From Schizophyllum amplum (taxonomy: Eukaryota > Basidiomycota > Agaricomycetes > Agaricales > Schizophyllaceae), in the NCBI GenBank assembly GCA_007026445.1, contig VDMD01000024.1:124001-188000 (forward strand): a stretch of DNA of 64,000 nt, written 5' to 3'. The notes beneath the pieces were generated by a model. That model was not told the DNA's origin. It was given only the letters and a program-made list of their open reading frames with translations, and ran no database searches. The first letter of the stretch is position 1; the number at the start of each line of letters is the position of its first letter. Both the position numbers and the translations under genes were made by a program. Below are positions 44,899-57,332 of this stretch, in pieces.

Positions 44899-47862
44899 AT
44901 GGCTTCATACAAGTCCGCAATACGCCCACAGGCGCCTTCAGAGCAGCCCGACAGCAACAAGTACCGTGCGCAAGCGCGGCAGCTGCAAGAATTTTTCCCC
45001 ACATGGTCAAACGACGGTCAGACGCCCGGCCTGTTCGTGACGCGCGTCTCATACCGTTTTTCCAGATCTCCAATCGCTTCTGGTTGAGGTGTCCGGCGAT
45101 GTTGAGGTTGCTGCTGCGCGCATCAGCGAAGGCGCGTCGTTACGCATATTTTGCACGCGTTTTATTGACCCATTTCGTCATTCTGCAGGTCGCGCCGAGC
45201 AATGGGGCTCCGTAAACCGCAAAAAAGAGAAGCGCAGCTCAACCCCCGGGCATGCATCCAAGGATTCCGTCACGGCGGCGCCGTCCCCTCGAGGGGGTGC
45301 GGATTTGCGCGGCGGACGAGGTGGTCGTGGGGGCAGAGGAGGCGGTCCTGTAGGGCGGGGATCCTTCCGCGGTGGTGCTCGCGGACGCGGCGGCTTTGCA
45401 GGCGCTGTCGCGAACGGACACACTCCGGCGAGGGAGTCTACCTCGAGCCCGGCCTGGGGAGCTCCTGCGCCAAAGCCGGCGGCGGCGACGGAAGTCGCTG
45501 TCGACGGGCCCGCGACCACAGAGAACGTATGGGACAGTCCTGCAGGCGGGGACGCTTGGGGCGCATCCACGAACGCGCCGGACGGTGCGGCTGAGCCGAC
45601 CCCGGCGGCAGCGCCCGCTGCCGACGTGAACGGAGCTGGTAGCCCCGCTCCGACGGCGCCGAAGAAACCAGCCACCTCCAAGATGTCCTGGGCTCAGATC
45701 GCACGCCCTCAGGAAAAGCCGCCCCCAGCGCCGAAGCCGGCTCCCCCGCCCGCTGCAGCTCCCGCGCCAGCGGCAGAGCCATCGGCGCCGGAATCCGCTC
45801 CCGAGGCGCAGCCCTCTGGCTGGGAGGAACCTGTCACTGTGGAGGCGCCGACCTGGGAGGACGAGAAGCCGTCCGTGTCCACGCCGGACGCCTGGCCTGA
45901 GGCTCCTGCGGCTGCGCCCGAGCCAAAGTCCGCCGAGCCTCCTGCTGAAGTAGCACCCTCTGCGCCTGAGGCCGTACCGCCGGCACCTGAGCCTGTAGCT
46001 GCGCCTCCCAAGGTGGTAGAGGAGGTCGTGAAGCCTCGTCTGGCAGAGGCATCCCCTAGGCCGTCTCCAAAGCCGCGGCCAGCGGCCGCGCACCGGACGA
46101 GCGCAGCTGCCGCGCGCTTCAAGGCTGGAGACGCCGTCGTCATGCCTCGCTTCGGCACTGCGTCCCCTGGTCTCGGAAGTGGCGCGGATAAGCTCGGAAT
46201 GCAATTCGGGTCCCTCAACCTTGGCGGGATCCCCGTCAACGACAAGGAAGCCGATGCCGCGCCTGCACCCCCATCTCCCCCACCTCCCGCACCTCAGGCA
46301 AAGGCCCCGACGCCGCCTGCGCCCTCTCTCCTTCAACAGCAGCCTCAGCCCCAGGCGTCGCAGCCCGCGCCCTCGCAATCCTTCTCCGCCGCCATCTCCC
46401 ACCCTGCTCAGCCCGTATCCGCTCACGTCGCCGCGTCCACTTCCCCCATCCAATCCTTCTCCCACTCCGCCCAACCAGCCCAGGCCGCGACACTCCCCCC
46501 GAGCCAGAGCCAGCCGCAGCAGATCCAGTCTCAGTACGGCGCCGGACTTCACCAGCATCTCGAGCACCAGGCGCCACAGGCCCCGCAACCTCAGCAGCAC
46601 AACCAGAGCACGGGCTACCTGCGCCACCAGCAGGAGCCGGCGTACTTCCACACCCCGACGCCCCCGCAGGACCCGCACTATGCTGCTCCCTTCAGTGGTG
46701 TCAGCAATGGTATGGGCCTTAGCAGCGGCGTCGGTGCCGCTGCTCACACTCAAGGCGGTCTCGGCATGAGCGGCCTTGGTGGCGCCCTCGGCGGCAGCAT
46801 GGGTGGTCTTAGCGGTGGTATGAGTGCCGGTTTGAGCCAGAGCGGCATGGGCGGTGGCATGAATGCTATGGGCCAGAGCGCCGCGCAAGGCAATGGTCCG
46901 TGGGGCGGCGCTGACTACGCCTACGACTCTGCAGGCCGCGGTGTACGTCCTGATCTGTACATTATTTCCGATTCAGGTAGAGCTAACCCATCGCGCAGGG
47001 ATTCTACGACTCGTACACTCCCGGCTTCAATCGTGGTGGTCTTGGTCATGACGACATCAAGGCCGGCCTTGGCGGCGGTCCCCCGCAGCCCCAGCAGGCG
47101 CAACAAGGAGCAATCGTACAGCCGCAACAGCAGGGCCCTCCCCCATCCCAGCAGCCTCCCAGCGCGCAAAACCCAACTCAAGCCCCCGGCGCGCAGACGC
47201 CCCAGCAGCAACAGGCCCAGCAGCAGAACTATCCGCCACCTCCCCTCCCCTATTACTACAACCCCTACCCCCAGAACCAGTACAATCCGTACGGAGCGCC
47301 ATACAACTCCGGTTACGGTGTCGCGCCTGGGTACGTCAAGTACCCGACGATGTTCCCCGGCAGTGGCGGGGCGAACAAGCAGCCTGGCGTCGGCGCCGGT
47401 GCCGGCATGGGCGGCGCCACGTCTTACGCCCAAGGTGCAGGCCTCTACCAGCAAGGCGGCTACGACGACTACCAGCACGGCGGGCTCGGCGAATACGGCG
47501 TTGGCAAGCCAGGCGCGCCGGGCGTGCAGCAGCAGTACGGCGCCGCCGCGCAGAGCCCCGCGCAGGGCCAGGGCCTCATGGGCCTTGCGGGTGGCGCGCG
47601 CGGCAGCCCGGAGACCGCGTACAAGCAGTACGTGCCGAAGGATGTCGGCGGCGGGCCCGTGAAGACGGCTCAGCAGCAGCAGCCGCAGGGCCAGCAGGGC
47701 TTCTACGGCGGCAGCCGCTTCGGAAGCGGTGCTGGCGTCGGCGGCGTTGGCGGTGCGCTCGGCGCGCAGCAGGGCGGGCCGCAAGGCCACCTGTACGGCC
47801 CCCAGGGCGGCGCCGAGGGCCAGTTCTACCAGTATCAGCGCCAGCAGGGCTACTGGCAATAA
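44899..47862 (+). CDS. DEF1: DEF1-like CUE-domain, glutamine-rich protein
   Basis: Exons: 44899-45016, 45066-45131, 45189-46942, 46999-47862; 2,802 nt, 933 aa, phases consistent. The N-terminal CUE ubiquitin-binding domain is ARQLQEFFPTWSNDDLQSLLVEVSGDVEVAAARISEG (joined across introns), followed by RAEQWGSVNRKKEKR. Then come an RGG-rich stretch (GGRGGRGGRGGG), an Ala/Pro-rich region with WAQIARPQ, and a C-terminal half of Gln/Pro/Gly/Tyr repeats ending QYQRQQGYWQ. This layout (CUE plus Q-rich tail) is that of yeast Def1, which promotes ubiquitin-dependent degradation of stalled RNA polymerase II. Intron 2 (45132-45188) begins with GC rather than GT, is 57 nt and has no in-frame stop, so retention would simply add 19 residues. 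Confidence 0.82.
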
Positions 47863-48466
47863 GCTATCATCCCCGCTCCGATTATGTGGACTCCACTTGC
47901 GACAGTCACCGTTTTCTCCCCAACGAAGAACCAACAACCTTGCTGTAACTGACGTGATTATCCCTGTTTTCCACCCCCTCATCTTGCTCTTGCTTTTGTC
48001 GCTCTAGTGTCTTCGTCCTCCCTTTCCTTTCTTTTTTCTTCTTGTCGATCTCATCTGTGCGTACATACGTTACATCACATATTTTGTGTCCCGTCGCAAT
48101 GTCTGTTCTTGTACACTTATATGAACAAAGACCTCGAAGCGAGTTCGTTGTAATATGACGTGGTCCCACAGTCTATAGCAGATAATCGGCCTTTGTGTCG
48201 ATGAGCACGATAGCGAGAAAGCAGGCGTAGAACTTGCGTAGAACGTCCTAGCCGAGCCCAGGTGCAAGGGGCAGCGGCAAGGGCTGCCAGTCACCGTCCT
48301 CCGTGTTACAGTTCGAAATCAGGTCCCGCTATGCATATCACGTGATGGCAATGTTTGCCTTATTGTTCTAAAATTAGAAAACAATAAGGCATCGGGCACG
48401 CGGCAGAGCGATAAAACTCTCTCTCTTCCTTTCATTCACGACTCTGAACGTCAACGACGACTTACG
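47863..48466. other. Intergenic region upstream of the ABC transporter
   Basis: There is a T-rich stretch at 47985-48050 (probably the DEF1-like 3' UTR). A TATA-like gataaaac lies near 48410, about 55 bp before the ATG at 48467, and a CT-rich tract follows it. Confidence 0.4.
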
Positions 48467-51400
48467 ATGCGACGCCCACGACCGAAGTCACTCGTTGTTG
48501 AGAAGCAGGACATGACCACTTACGAACCCCATTCTTCACGATCCTCGACATCCTCAAGACATAGCACGGGCGAGTCTGCCGCGCCTTTGTCTTCCCCACC
48601 ACCCTCCCCGGCCGCGACAGGCGCGCCATCCCCCTCTATCCGACTTCTCTTCTCCTGCCTTACCAAGCACGATGTGCTCTGCTTTCTCCTCCCCGCTCTC
48701 CTCTCCTCCATCGTCGCGGGCGGCATCGCGCCTTTCATGACCTTCGTGATCGGACAGTCATTCAACGCGTTCGCCCAGTTCCCCCTCACTCCGAATCCAC
48801 CACAATCGGCCAAGGATGAGCTCCTGCGGACCGTGGGCATCAGCGCGCTTGAGCTACTTGGTCTCGCGGTCGGGTCGATCGCCCTCGGGAGCTTAACGTC
48901 ATGCCTGTGGATATGGACAGGGGAACGAAATGTGCTGGGCTTCAGACGGCGTGTCTACGCTGCCGTGACGCGCAAGCCCATGGCATGGTTCGACACAGCG
49001 ACCGCGCCGGGCGAAGGAGCAGGCGGAATGATGGCAACATTCGCGCGGGAGACGGACGACGTGCGCTCGGCCTCATCGCTCACCGCGGGATTGCTTGTGC
49101 AGCACCTCACCACCCTCATCACTTGCCTTGCACTCGCCTTCTCCCGCTCAGCAGTCCTCACCCTCGTCACTCTGTCGTCCCTTCCTGCGCTTGTCCTCGT
49201 CCAGGCCATTTCGCAGCGATTCGCCGGACCCCGACTGGCGCAGACGGCAGCGCTGACTTCTGCATTGGCCACCACCGTCGAGCGTGCCACATCCTTCATC
49301 ACCACGGTCAAGGCATTCACCGCTGCGTCATACACCCTCTCCACTTTCTCGCGGACCCTCGGTGCGCTAGGCGCTGCATACCGCAGCCTCAACGCGACAT
49401 GGGGCCTAACGTCTGGCGTGTCGCAGTTCGTTAGCATGTGCATGTTCGTGCAGGCGTTCTGGTTCGGCTCGACCCTCGTCCGCCGCGGCAGCATCGAGCC
49501 CGGAGACGTCATGGCCGTCTTCTGGGCCTGCCTCATCGCTGCGAGCCACGTTCAGATGTGCATCCCCCAGCTCATCTCGCTGGCCAAGGGCAAGTTCGCA
49601 GCCGCCTCTCTGGTCGCCATCATGGCCGACGAAGCACCCATGCCTCCACCGCTTGACGACACCGGCTCTGCACCGCCCACGCCGTCCACATTCGCCATCG
49701 GCAAGAGCTTCGCCAAGATGCGCCCCGTGCGGCCTCGCAGGTTCGCTGGACAGATCGCACTGTCGAACGTTACCTTTACCTACCCAGCGCGGCCCGAAGT
49801 AGCGGCGTTGCGCGACGTAAGCCTGTTCCTTCCCGCGGGTGATCTGACCTTCGTGGTCGGCGGGAGCGGCGCAGGCAAGTCGACCGTCGCGCAGCTTGTC
49901 AGCGGCATGTACGACAACTACACGGGCACCATCGCGATCGACGACCAGGACATGCGGTACCTGGACCATGAATGGATTCGTGCCAACGTAGCGTGCGTCA
50001 GCCAGACCGAGGGCATCATTCTGGAGGGCAAGACCATGTGGGAGAATATTCTCATGGGCGCGGGTTACGATCTGCAAGCTGGAATCTCGGTGAGTAAAGT
50101 TGTTCTTGTGGCGCTTGGTGGGGCTAACCTCTGTAACAGAGCTTCAACGAGCTGCCGTCCAACACGAAGATGCTTGTTGTGGAAGCGACAACCATCGCGC
50201 TCATGCACAGCTTCATCTTGGACCTGCCGCTGGAGTACGACACACCATTGACGAGCAGCAGCCTCAGTGGTGGCCAGAAACAACGGTTGGCGATTGCGCG
50301 TGCCAGAGTCAAGGATCCTGCCGTGCTGATTTTGGGTATGACAAACACCTCTCTTTTTTCATCGGAAATCATCCTGAATACATCTCTCAGACGAGCCGAC
50401 CTCCGCACTCGACATCACTTCGCGAGTCCTGGTCTTCGAGGCCATCAAGCGATGGCGACTTCCAGCCAGCGACAAGGATATGGTCTACTCGCCCTCAACC
50501 GCAGCGTCGTCCATCCACACCATGCCCCGCAAGACACGCACCACCATCGTCGTCACGCACGACCTCTCGCACATCGAGCCGGTGGACTTCGTCTACGTCA
50601 TGCGCAACGGCCGCGTCGCCGAGCAGGGCTTCCGCAAGGACCTCGAAGCGCGCAATGTCTCAGTTGCGGCCCGCGACTCCTCCTCGACGCTCGACGACGA
50701 TGGCGACGGGGAGTTCCTGCGCCTCCGCGAGGCGCAGAACGTCCGCTCGCCGCAGGTGTCAGAAGCCTGGACGACGGACTCCGGCTGGGAGCGCGCACGC
50801 GAGGAGCTGGAGGACTCGAGCGACGAAGACGACGCCGAGCCGGCGACGTGGCGCGCGCCAAACGTGTTCAGCGGCGCGTTCTCTCGCCCGGACTCTCTTG
50901 CGGCGCCGAACCTGAGCAAGCGCCTGACGCAGCTGAAGACGATGTCCAACAGCTGGATGCTCGACGCGATCGCCGACATTACGGCGGTTCCCGGGGCGCA
51001 GGAGGCGCATCAAGAGAAGCCCAAGGCGTTTGTGGCACGGCACGCGACATTTGCTGCAGCGCCGCCCCGCCGGCGCCCTAGCATGCATTTGTCTATCCCG
51101 ATCTCGCCTCCGCCGACGTATCAGCAACATGGGTACCAGGAGAAGCGACAGCGCCGGAGCCTGCAGTTCACGCCCACGTCGCCGACGTTTGTCAAGGCTC
51201 CGCGGGTGGAAAGCGGGACGATCATCTTGGACGACGACGAGAAGCAACGGATGGAGGCGGCTTACACTCCGCGTGCTGCCGCGCGGGCAGACCGCCGCGC
51301 ATTGACTGCGCCTAGCATCACCGTGCAGGTCGAAGACGCGCAGAAGGCGTCTGACGGCGCACCCTCGACGCGTCCACCAGGCCTCTTCGTCACGCTCAAG

Positions 51401-53244
51401 TCTGTGTACCCGGATGCGCCGTACAAGCCGCTTTTCCTCCTCGGGCTCCTGCTCTGTCTTGCAAACGGCGCGATGACCCCCGTCTTCTCCTTCTTCCTTT
51501 CGCGCCTCATGTTCGAGGTCTCGACCGGCTCCTCGAACACCGGCCTCATCAACCGCGTCGGCGGCCTTGTGCTCGGCGTCACCTTCCTCGACGGCCTGCT
51601 TATGGGCACCAAGTACTTCATCATGGAGACGCTCGCGGGCGTCTGGGCGGACCGCATGCGCGCCACCGCGTTCGCCAACGTTCTCGCGCAGGACAAGGCA
51701 TGGTTCGACCGCCCAGCGAACACGGTGTCGCGTCTCGTGCAGGTGCTGGTGAAGGACGGCGAGGATGCGAAGCTGCTGCTCAGCACGGTGATCGGGCAGA
51801 TGGTCGTCGTGATTGCCATGTTTGGCGTTGGGCTGCTGTGGGCGCTAGTCCGCGGCTGGGAGCTGACGCTCGCAGGCTTCGCGGTTGCGCCGATCTTCAT
51901 GGGAGTCATGGCGATTCAGACGCGTCTTGTCGGTGAGTGCGAGCGGCGCAACAGGCTCGCACGCGAGCAGGTTGGCAAGGGCTACTACGAAGTGGGTCTA
52001 CTTCAATCCTTGGCGGAATGTCAATGCTAATCTAGATATTCGTAGGCGATCTCGAACATCCGTGCAATACGCGCTATGTCTTACGACGAGATCTTCCGCG
52101 AGCAGTTCGAGCAGGCGGCAAAGCTGGCGCTGACTACGGGCGTGCGTGGCGCGTTTGCTGAGGGCTGCACCAGCGGCGTCGCCTCCGGGCTGATCTACTT
52201 CGCGGAAGCGCTGTTGTTCTACATCGGCGCCGTCCTCATCGTCAATGGCCGCTACGATTACCTCCGGATGGTGGAGACGCTCAACTTGGTCGTGTTCACG
52301 GTTACGATCGGCAGTCAAATCATGGCTTTCAGTACGTCGCATCCTTCCTTAGAGGGCGCAGGAAACTGACTTCCGTTATAGCCGCCAAGATCAGCAAGGC
52401 TACTCAGGCTACGACGCAGCTGAACGAGCTTGGGCATCTCTCTCCGCTCGACACCTTAGAGTCGAAGGGTACGGAGTGCCCTCCGCTCAGCGGCGACATC
52501 AACTTCCGCAACATCGACTTCGCGTACCCGGAGCGCCCGGACGTCCCCGTTCTGCGTGACTTCACTCTCCAGATCAGAGACGGCGAGTGCGTCGCGGTCG
52601 TCGGTGCGTCCGGGTCCGGCAAGTCGACCGTCGCGGCGCTCCTCCAGCGGCTATACGAGCCGCAGGCCGGCATCGTATCCATCGGCTACCACAACATCCG
52701 CCACATCGACGTCGACCACCTCCGCCACTACCTCGCCGTCGTCAGCCAGAACCCACAGCTCTGGGACGCAAGCATCCGGGACAACATCACCTACGGCACC
52801 GCGCACATGCCCGAGTACGAGATCCTGCGCGCAGCAGAGGCGGCGCGCGCACAGGAGTTCATCATGGAGCTGCCGCAGGGCTACGACACCATGCTCGGCG
52901 AGGACGCCGCGCGGCTGTCGGGCGGGCAGAAGCAGCGGCTGCAGATCGCGCGCGCGCTCGCGCGGCTCGGGGTGCACGTCGGGCGCGGGGTGCTCGTGCT
53001 CGATGAGTGCACGTCCGCGCTGGACGCGGAGAGCCAGCGGGGCGTGCTCGAGGCGGTGTCGCGCGCGAAGGAGGGGCGCACGACCGTGATGATCACGCAC
53101 AAGCTCGAGGCGATGCAGATGTGCGACCGGATTGTGCTCATTCAGGACGGGCAGGTGGCGGAGGAGGGGACGTTCAATCAGCTGATGGAGCGCCGGGGGG
53201 TGTTTGCAACGCTCGCCCGAGGCGGGGAGTGGAATACGGACTGA
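48467..53244 (+). CDS. STE6: Ste6-type full ABC transporter (a-factor pheromone exporter)
   Basis: This is one long gene with four short introns (near 50090-50140, 50336-50391, 51989-52044, 52333-52381) and a product of roughly 1,500 aa arranged TMD1-NBD1-TMD2-NBD2. NBD1: VVGGSGAGKSTVAQLV (Walker A), LSGGQKQRLAIARA (signature), LILDEPTSALD (Walker B, across an intron), VVTHD (H-loop). NBD2: VVGASGSGKSTVAALL, LSGGQKQRLQIARALA, VLVLDECTSALD, MITHK. The membrane halves include ALLSSIVAGGIAPFMTFVIGQSF and GLLLCLANGAMTPVFSFFLSRL. The overall layout, with a ~250-residue disordered linker between NBD1 and TMD2 (50.6-51.4 kb), matches fungal Ste6, which exports farnesylated mating pheromone across the plasma membrane. 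NBD2 reads DECTSALD where most family members have DEPTSALD. Confidence 0.88.
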
Positions 53245-53950
53245 GTCCGCGCTCTTCTGCCATAGTCTGCCCGTGCTTTTCAAGTTTCTTTCTCTTTCGT
53301 TTGTCGTCTGTCTCGCTTCTCTTTCTGGATTATCATTATGTCCTGCAGACAGGTCTATGGACGTTTTCTAGTCGTATACTTACATACTCACTCCCTGCAC
53401 TGTTCGGCCTCTCTCCCACTGCGACACCCTATAGCAATACTTCACGAATCTCGCTATGCGATAGAACTGTACTCTACTGAACGAACTCATTGTATTAGTA
53501 CTCCCCGCGCGTTGTACGCTACGCTCTCTGCAATGGAACAGTACGATGCTAGTGCGCTGCACTATAGATTGGCTGCCTGCTGCCGATGTCACCGGAGGCG
53601 TCATGGTGCTGTAGGTTGTCAACTATTGAAAAGGTACATACGGTCGTTCATACTTTCCGCGGGCACTGCTTGCCGTTAAGTACTCAATGTTGGAACGCGG
53701 CGAGTCGGGGGACAAAGTGTGGGTCCAGACAAGAGCGGGAACCCCCATTTGTTCCGGATCCGTGTGTTCAGACTATGTAAGACTTCTGGTCAGACACTGA
53801 TCTGCATGCGTTCTTGACGTTCCCCCTTCACCTTCTCACCATCGTTGTGCCGCCCCAGGCTCTTTTTTCACCGTGGACGCCCCCTCTTGAGGTCGACGGA
53901 GCTCAACACACACGGCGTTTTCGAGGCCTAGCCACTCATTGCCCTCCACC
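53245..53950. other. Intergenic region
   Basis: The pyrimidine-rich start (53250-53340) is probably the transporter's 3' UTR. No gene or repeat was recognised in the remainder, which should contain the promoter of the esterase-like gene starting at 53951. Confidence 0.4.
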
Positions 53951-55651
53951 ATGGTCACCGTCCGCCCGTTCCTCAGCAGGCGCAGCCTATTATGGGCGCT
54001 TCTGCCGGTAATCGCACTCGTCACGACGATGCTGCACTTCCGCTCCTTCGAGGACATCTATTTCTCGCACGACGATGCCTCCTCTGACGAACCATTTCAC
54101 CCGCCACCCGCGGACGTCGAGGTTGTCGTCACACGACCAACTTCGCAGTGGTGCCAGGTTGGCGAGTGCAGCACTGGCCGCTGGGTACCACGTACGCCGG
54201 AATTCCAGTCACTGGGCGAGCTGCAGGCCGCGTACATGAATTACATGGAGGACCCATGGTCGCATTGTCCCGTCTACCAGGATGTGAACGGACATCTCAT
54301 TCCGGACGACGAGAAGCCTGCACTGGAAGCGCAGCGGCTCGTGGACCTGCTCAACTGGGAGTGGGTACCCGACCGCGGCAGGATGCTGGACCTCGACTTC
54401 GAGGACTTTGTCGTCCGCTTATTGCGGAGCCCCGGGGGGATGGTCATGATCGGTGGTGCGTACGCGCTAGCATAGCGCAGATTCGACGCTCACTATCGCC
54501 CAGACTCGATAACGCGCCAGCATCACGTCGCTATCACCTACATGGTGCGCCAGGCAAACCTCACGTTCGCGTACAACCCAGACCACCTCGAGTACACGAA
54601 CATCGAACACGTCCACCAGTTTGTCCTCCATCCGTCCCCGACAGCCCTCGCGCTAGCGGAGAAGGCCGGCGTCCCGGCGTCGCGCTTACAGCGCCCCTTC
54701 CTCACACTCATTCAAAATCATCTCTCCCTCAGTGAAGCTGAGTTACGCGCAATCACACAAGCGGACCCGAATCAGGCCTGGCGCCATGCCCAGGCGCGCG
54801 TAGACGATTGGGACAAGATTGTCAAGCACTTGGCTACTCCTATTCCCGAAGAAGAGAATACGGTCACCGAAGACACGGTCGTTCTTTTCAATTCAGGTGC
54901 ACATGTGAGTAATGCGACATGTCTACTGCGAGTACTCTTCATTTACGCCTTGTTCAGTGGTCCCGAGGAGTGCTGTACATCATCCCTCAATCGACTATGG
55001 CAGAGGAGCACGCAAGGCTTTCAGACGCGTATCGTAAGATGGTGCGTATCCCCGCGCTTCTAATGCAAGGCCCAACTTAACGCAAACCAGGCGCGCATAC
55101 ACATCGAACGCTTGCGCGCCGTCCCCCGCGCAACGCTCTTCTTCCGCTCCACCACCCCGGGCACCCGTCCTGCCAGCGGCTCACCACGCCCTACCGCGAC
55201 GGCGCTCAGGCCGAAACCCTCGAGGCCGGCGCCTCCGTGCGCCTCATGCAGACCGCGAAGAACAACGAAGACCGCAAGACGTTCGCGCGCTGGGACTGGG
55301 ATCAGTTCGCGCCGCACAACGACATCTTCCGGGAGGAGATCGCGCGCGAGAACGCGCGGCAGAGCGCACCTCGCGGCCGCCCGCCGCGGTGGCACTACCT
55401 GGACGTGTACGACATCGCGCTGCAGCGGCCGGACGCGCACTGGGAGCCGGGCAAGGACTGTCTGCATTGTAAGTTGCTTGTTCGTTGCATAATAGTTGCA
55501 TATTCGCTGCATAGCCATCGCGCATCCATCAGCGTAAAACCCATGCTGATCCCATCCTCTAGGGTGTACCCCGGTCGTCGTGGACGAGTGGACGCGGCAA
55601 TTGCTGCACCAGCTCGCGCTCGTAGAAGGCAGGTTGCCAGAGGATGAATAG
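53951..55651 (+). CDS. SGNH/PC-esterase-like type II membrane protein, one-base frameshift
   Basis: Exons: 53951-54455, 54504-54904, 54958-55041, 55091-55468, 55563-55651. The start ATG (accATGg) is followed by a basic segment and a signal anchor (LLWALLPVIALVTTMLHF). Then WCQVGECSTGRWVPR and FVVRLLRSPGGMVMI-GDSITRQHH (GDS nucleophile motif across an intron), TVVLFNSGAH-WSRGVLY and DCLHWCTPVVVDEW complete the GDS ... GAHW ... DCLHWC pattern of PC-esterase/TBL-like acylesterases common in basidiomycetes. These act on, or transfer acyl groups in, cell-surface polysaccharides; the substrate here is unknown. Exon 4 is one base short: RSTTPGT near 55155 must shift to continue into the frame encoding RLTTPYRDGAQAETLEAG. 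With that base restored the product is 485 aa. Confidence 0.78.
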
Positions 55652-56116
55652 AAAGCGGATTGGGCTCCCTTGCCGGGCATCTATACCAGGGCACGCCGCG
55701 TGAGCCAAGCGGCTCGTGCACATACCTCGGGAGTCGGACACATGACTATAGGGTGTTTAGCTAGCGCAGCATCGCACGGGCGGGACGGAACGACTGGCTG
55801 GGAAGACCAGGCAGGGACGGTGGACGCGAATGGTGCCGTTGCTTCATGGATGGGGACGCGCCGACGTGCCATGGTCGCGGATGGTGTCATTGTGTCAAGG
55901 ACCTGGATGCCGCCGTTGTGTTATATGGATTTATGTCCAATGCCCGTCGGGTTGATTAGGATACGGAAAGTGTAATCATCGCGACGGACTTTACTTGTCT
56001 GCCGTGTTTTCTATAACATCGCTATCGATTGAAGGAATCTGGGCAGATATTTGCCATTTTATCCCGTGTTCTCAGTTCTGGGGCCCTACCCTTGCTTTCA
56101 TTCCGGTTCAGCGCTA
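55652..56116. other. Intergenic region
   Basis: No coding feature is supported; short frames on both strands are unremarkable. Confidence 0.4.
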
Positions 56117-56550
56117 TGAGCACCATCACTACCGTCTGCCGACATCGCGCCCACATCCGAGTCTGACCACAGAGCGCAGCGCACCCTCACCCACCCCTAT
56201 ACAGTGTCGGATGAGCTCGAGTACGCGTTGTGCTGTCATTGGCCCATCACGGACGAAGTGGCTCGCAGGATCTGCCAGCGCGGCTGCATACTCTCTCACC
56301 AAGGCTTCGAAAGTTCCAGAGTCAGCACGCCTGGGTGTAGTCAAGGAAGCGCTTCCGCCCTTCGTTTCCCATCTGCACCCGTCATACCGATATCGACCGT
56401 CCAGCTAGTCTACATCGACGGTCAACGCCGGGGACATGGAGTTCCGCTCAACTGGCTTGATCACTCCTGGAGCCCGACCTTGTGGATAAGCTCGCGGACG
56501 GGCTGTGCATTGAAGGCCCGCGCGTGAGCCACGGTGGCGCACGCTCGTCG
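56117..56550 (+). pseudogene. Decayed paralogue of the 60.3-kb orphan gene
   Basis: Fragments in at least two frames match the protein encoded at 60270-60932 in order: CHWPITDEVARRI (versus CWPITDAVARRV), PFVSHLHPSYRYRPS (versus SFVSDMHPSYRYRPS), LVYID, LNWLDH and CALKARA (versus LNWADH and RLEGPSA). Frameshifts fall between the first and second and again after the RYRPS segment. It is clearly a broken copy. Confidence 0.75.
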
Positions 56551-57332
56551 GTACTTAAATGGAAGTAATAGTCTAAGGCAGGAATAGATGGTATTGATTA
56601 TGCGCTGTTCCTTGCAATTGGTTGCTTCTCACTCATCTTCCTACAGATCTCGAGAACATACATATGTTATGGAAGTCGAAGTACGAATACATGTACTACA
56701 CTTTGTCCGCGGGCCACACCAGCGCCGTACCCTCGTATTCACGGGGAGTCAGATCCTTGATATTATCAAGGACCTTCTGCCGCATGGCGTTCAGAGCCTG
56801 ATCCGAAGCAGAACTACCCATCTCGTAGATAGGCTGCCCGCGCCCAGTGCTCTCGGTACTGCAGATGCTTGTCTATCTCCCTCGGATGTTCGCGACTTTG
56901 AGGTCCGCAGTCATGCTCGGCATATCGTGGATCGGAATGTCGTCGCGAGAAAACTCGGACCACCTCCAAAAGTACCCGCGACCGAGCGAGCGACTACCCT
57001 CTGGGCCCGCAGGTCGATGAGGTAGAAGTGAAGAAACATGTAGAATAATAAGTTTCCTCAGACTCCCCGAGCAGGCCCTTGCGGTCTTTCAGATACACTT
57101 TTTCTTGTCCGGGTTCCGTTGGTTGTGACGGCTGGGGTGCTTCTTGATCTCCTCGATGAGAGCTGGGGTCTTACGCAGGAGAAGCCGACCGTCGTATAGA
57201 TGGTATCGCTGCGCGTAACGCTGCAGGGCCGCTTCACGACGATTAGCGGACATTGAGCTGGAGCCAGGCTGCGCCTTGACTGGCAGGTCTACCGCGGGCG
57301 TTGCCATCTCGATAAATATCGATTGTGTGGCG
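56551..57332. other. Intergenic region
   Basis: No supported gene. A 145-codon frame at 56588-57025 has no recognisable family features and no visible start context. Confidence 0.4.

Noticed and set aside
45239..46888. 549-codon minus-strand frame
   Set aside because: It is antisense to the GC-rich, repetitive DEF1-like coding exon; its Arg/Leu/Gly-rich composition mirrors that bias.
46921..47982. 353-codon minus-strand frame
   Set aside because: It is also antisense to the Q-rich last exon of the DEF1-like gene.
52556..53283. Overlapping frames on both strands over NBD2 of the ABC transporter
   Set aside because: High third-position GC opens alternative frames; only the frame with Walker and signature motifs is coding.
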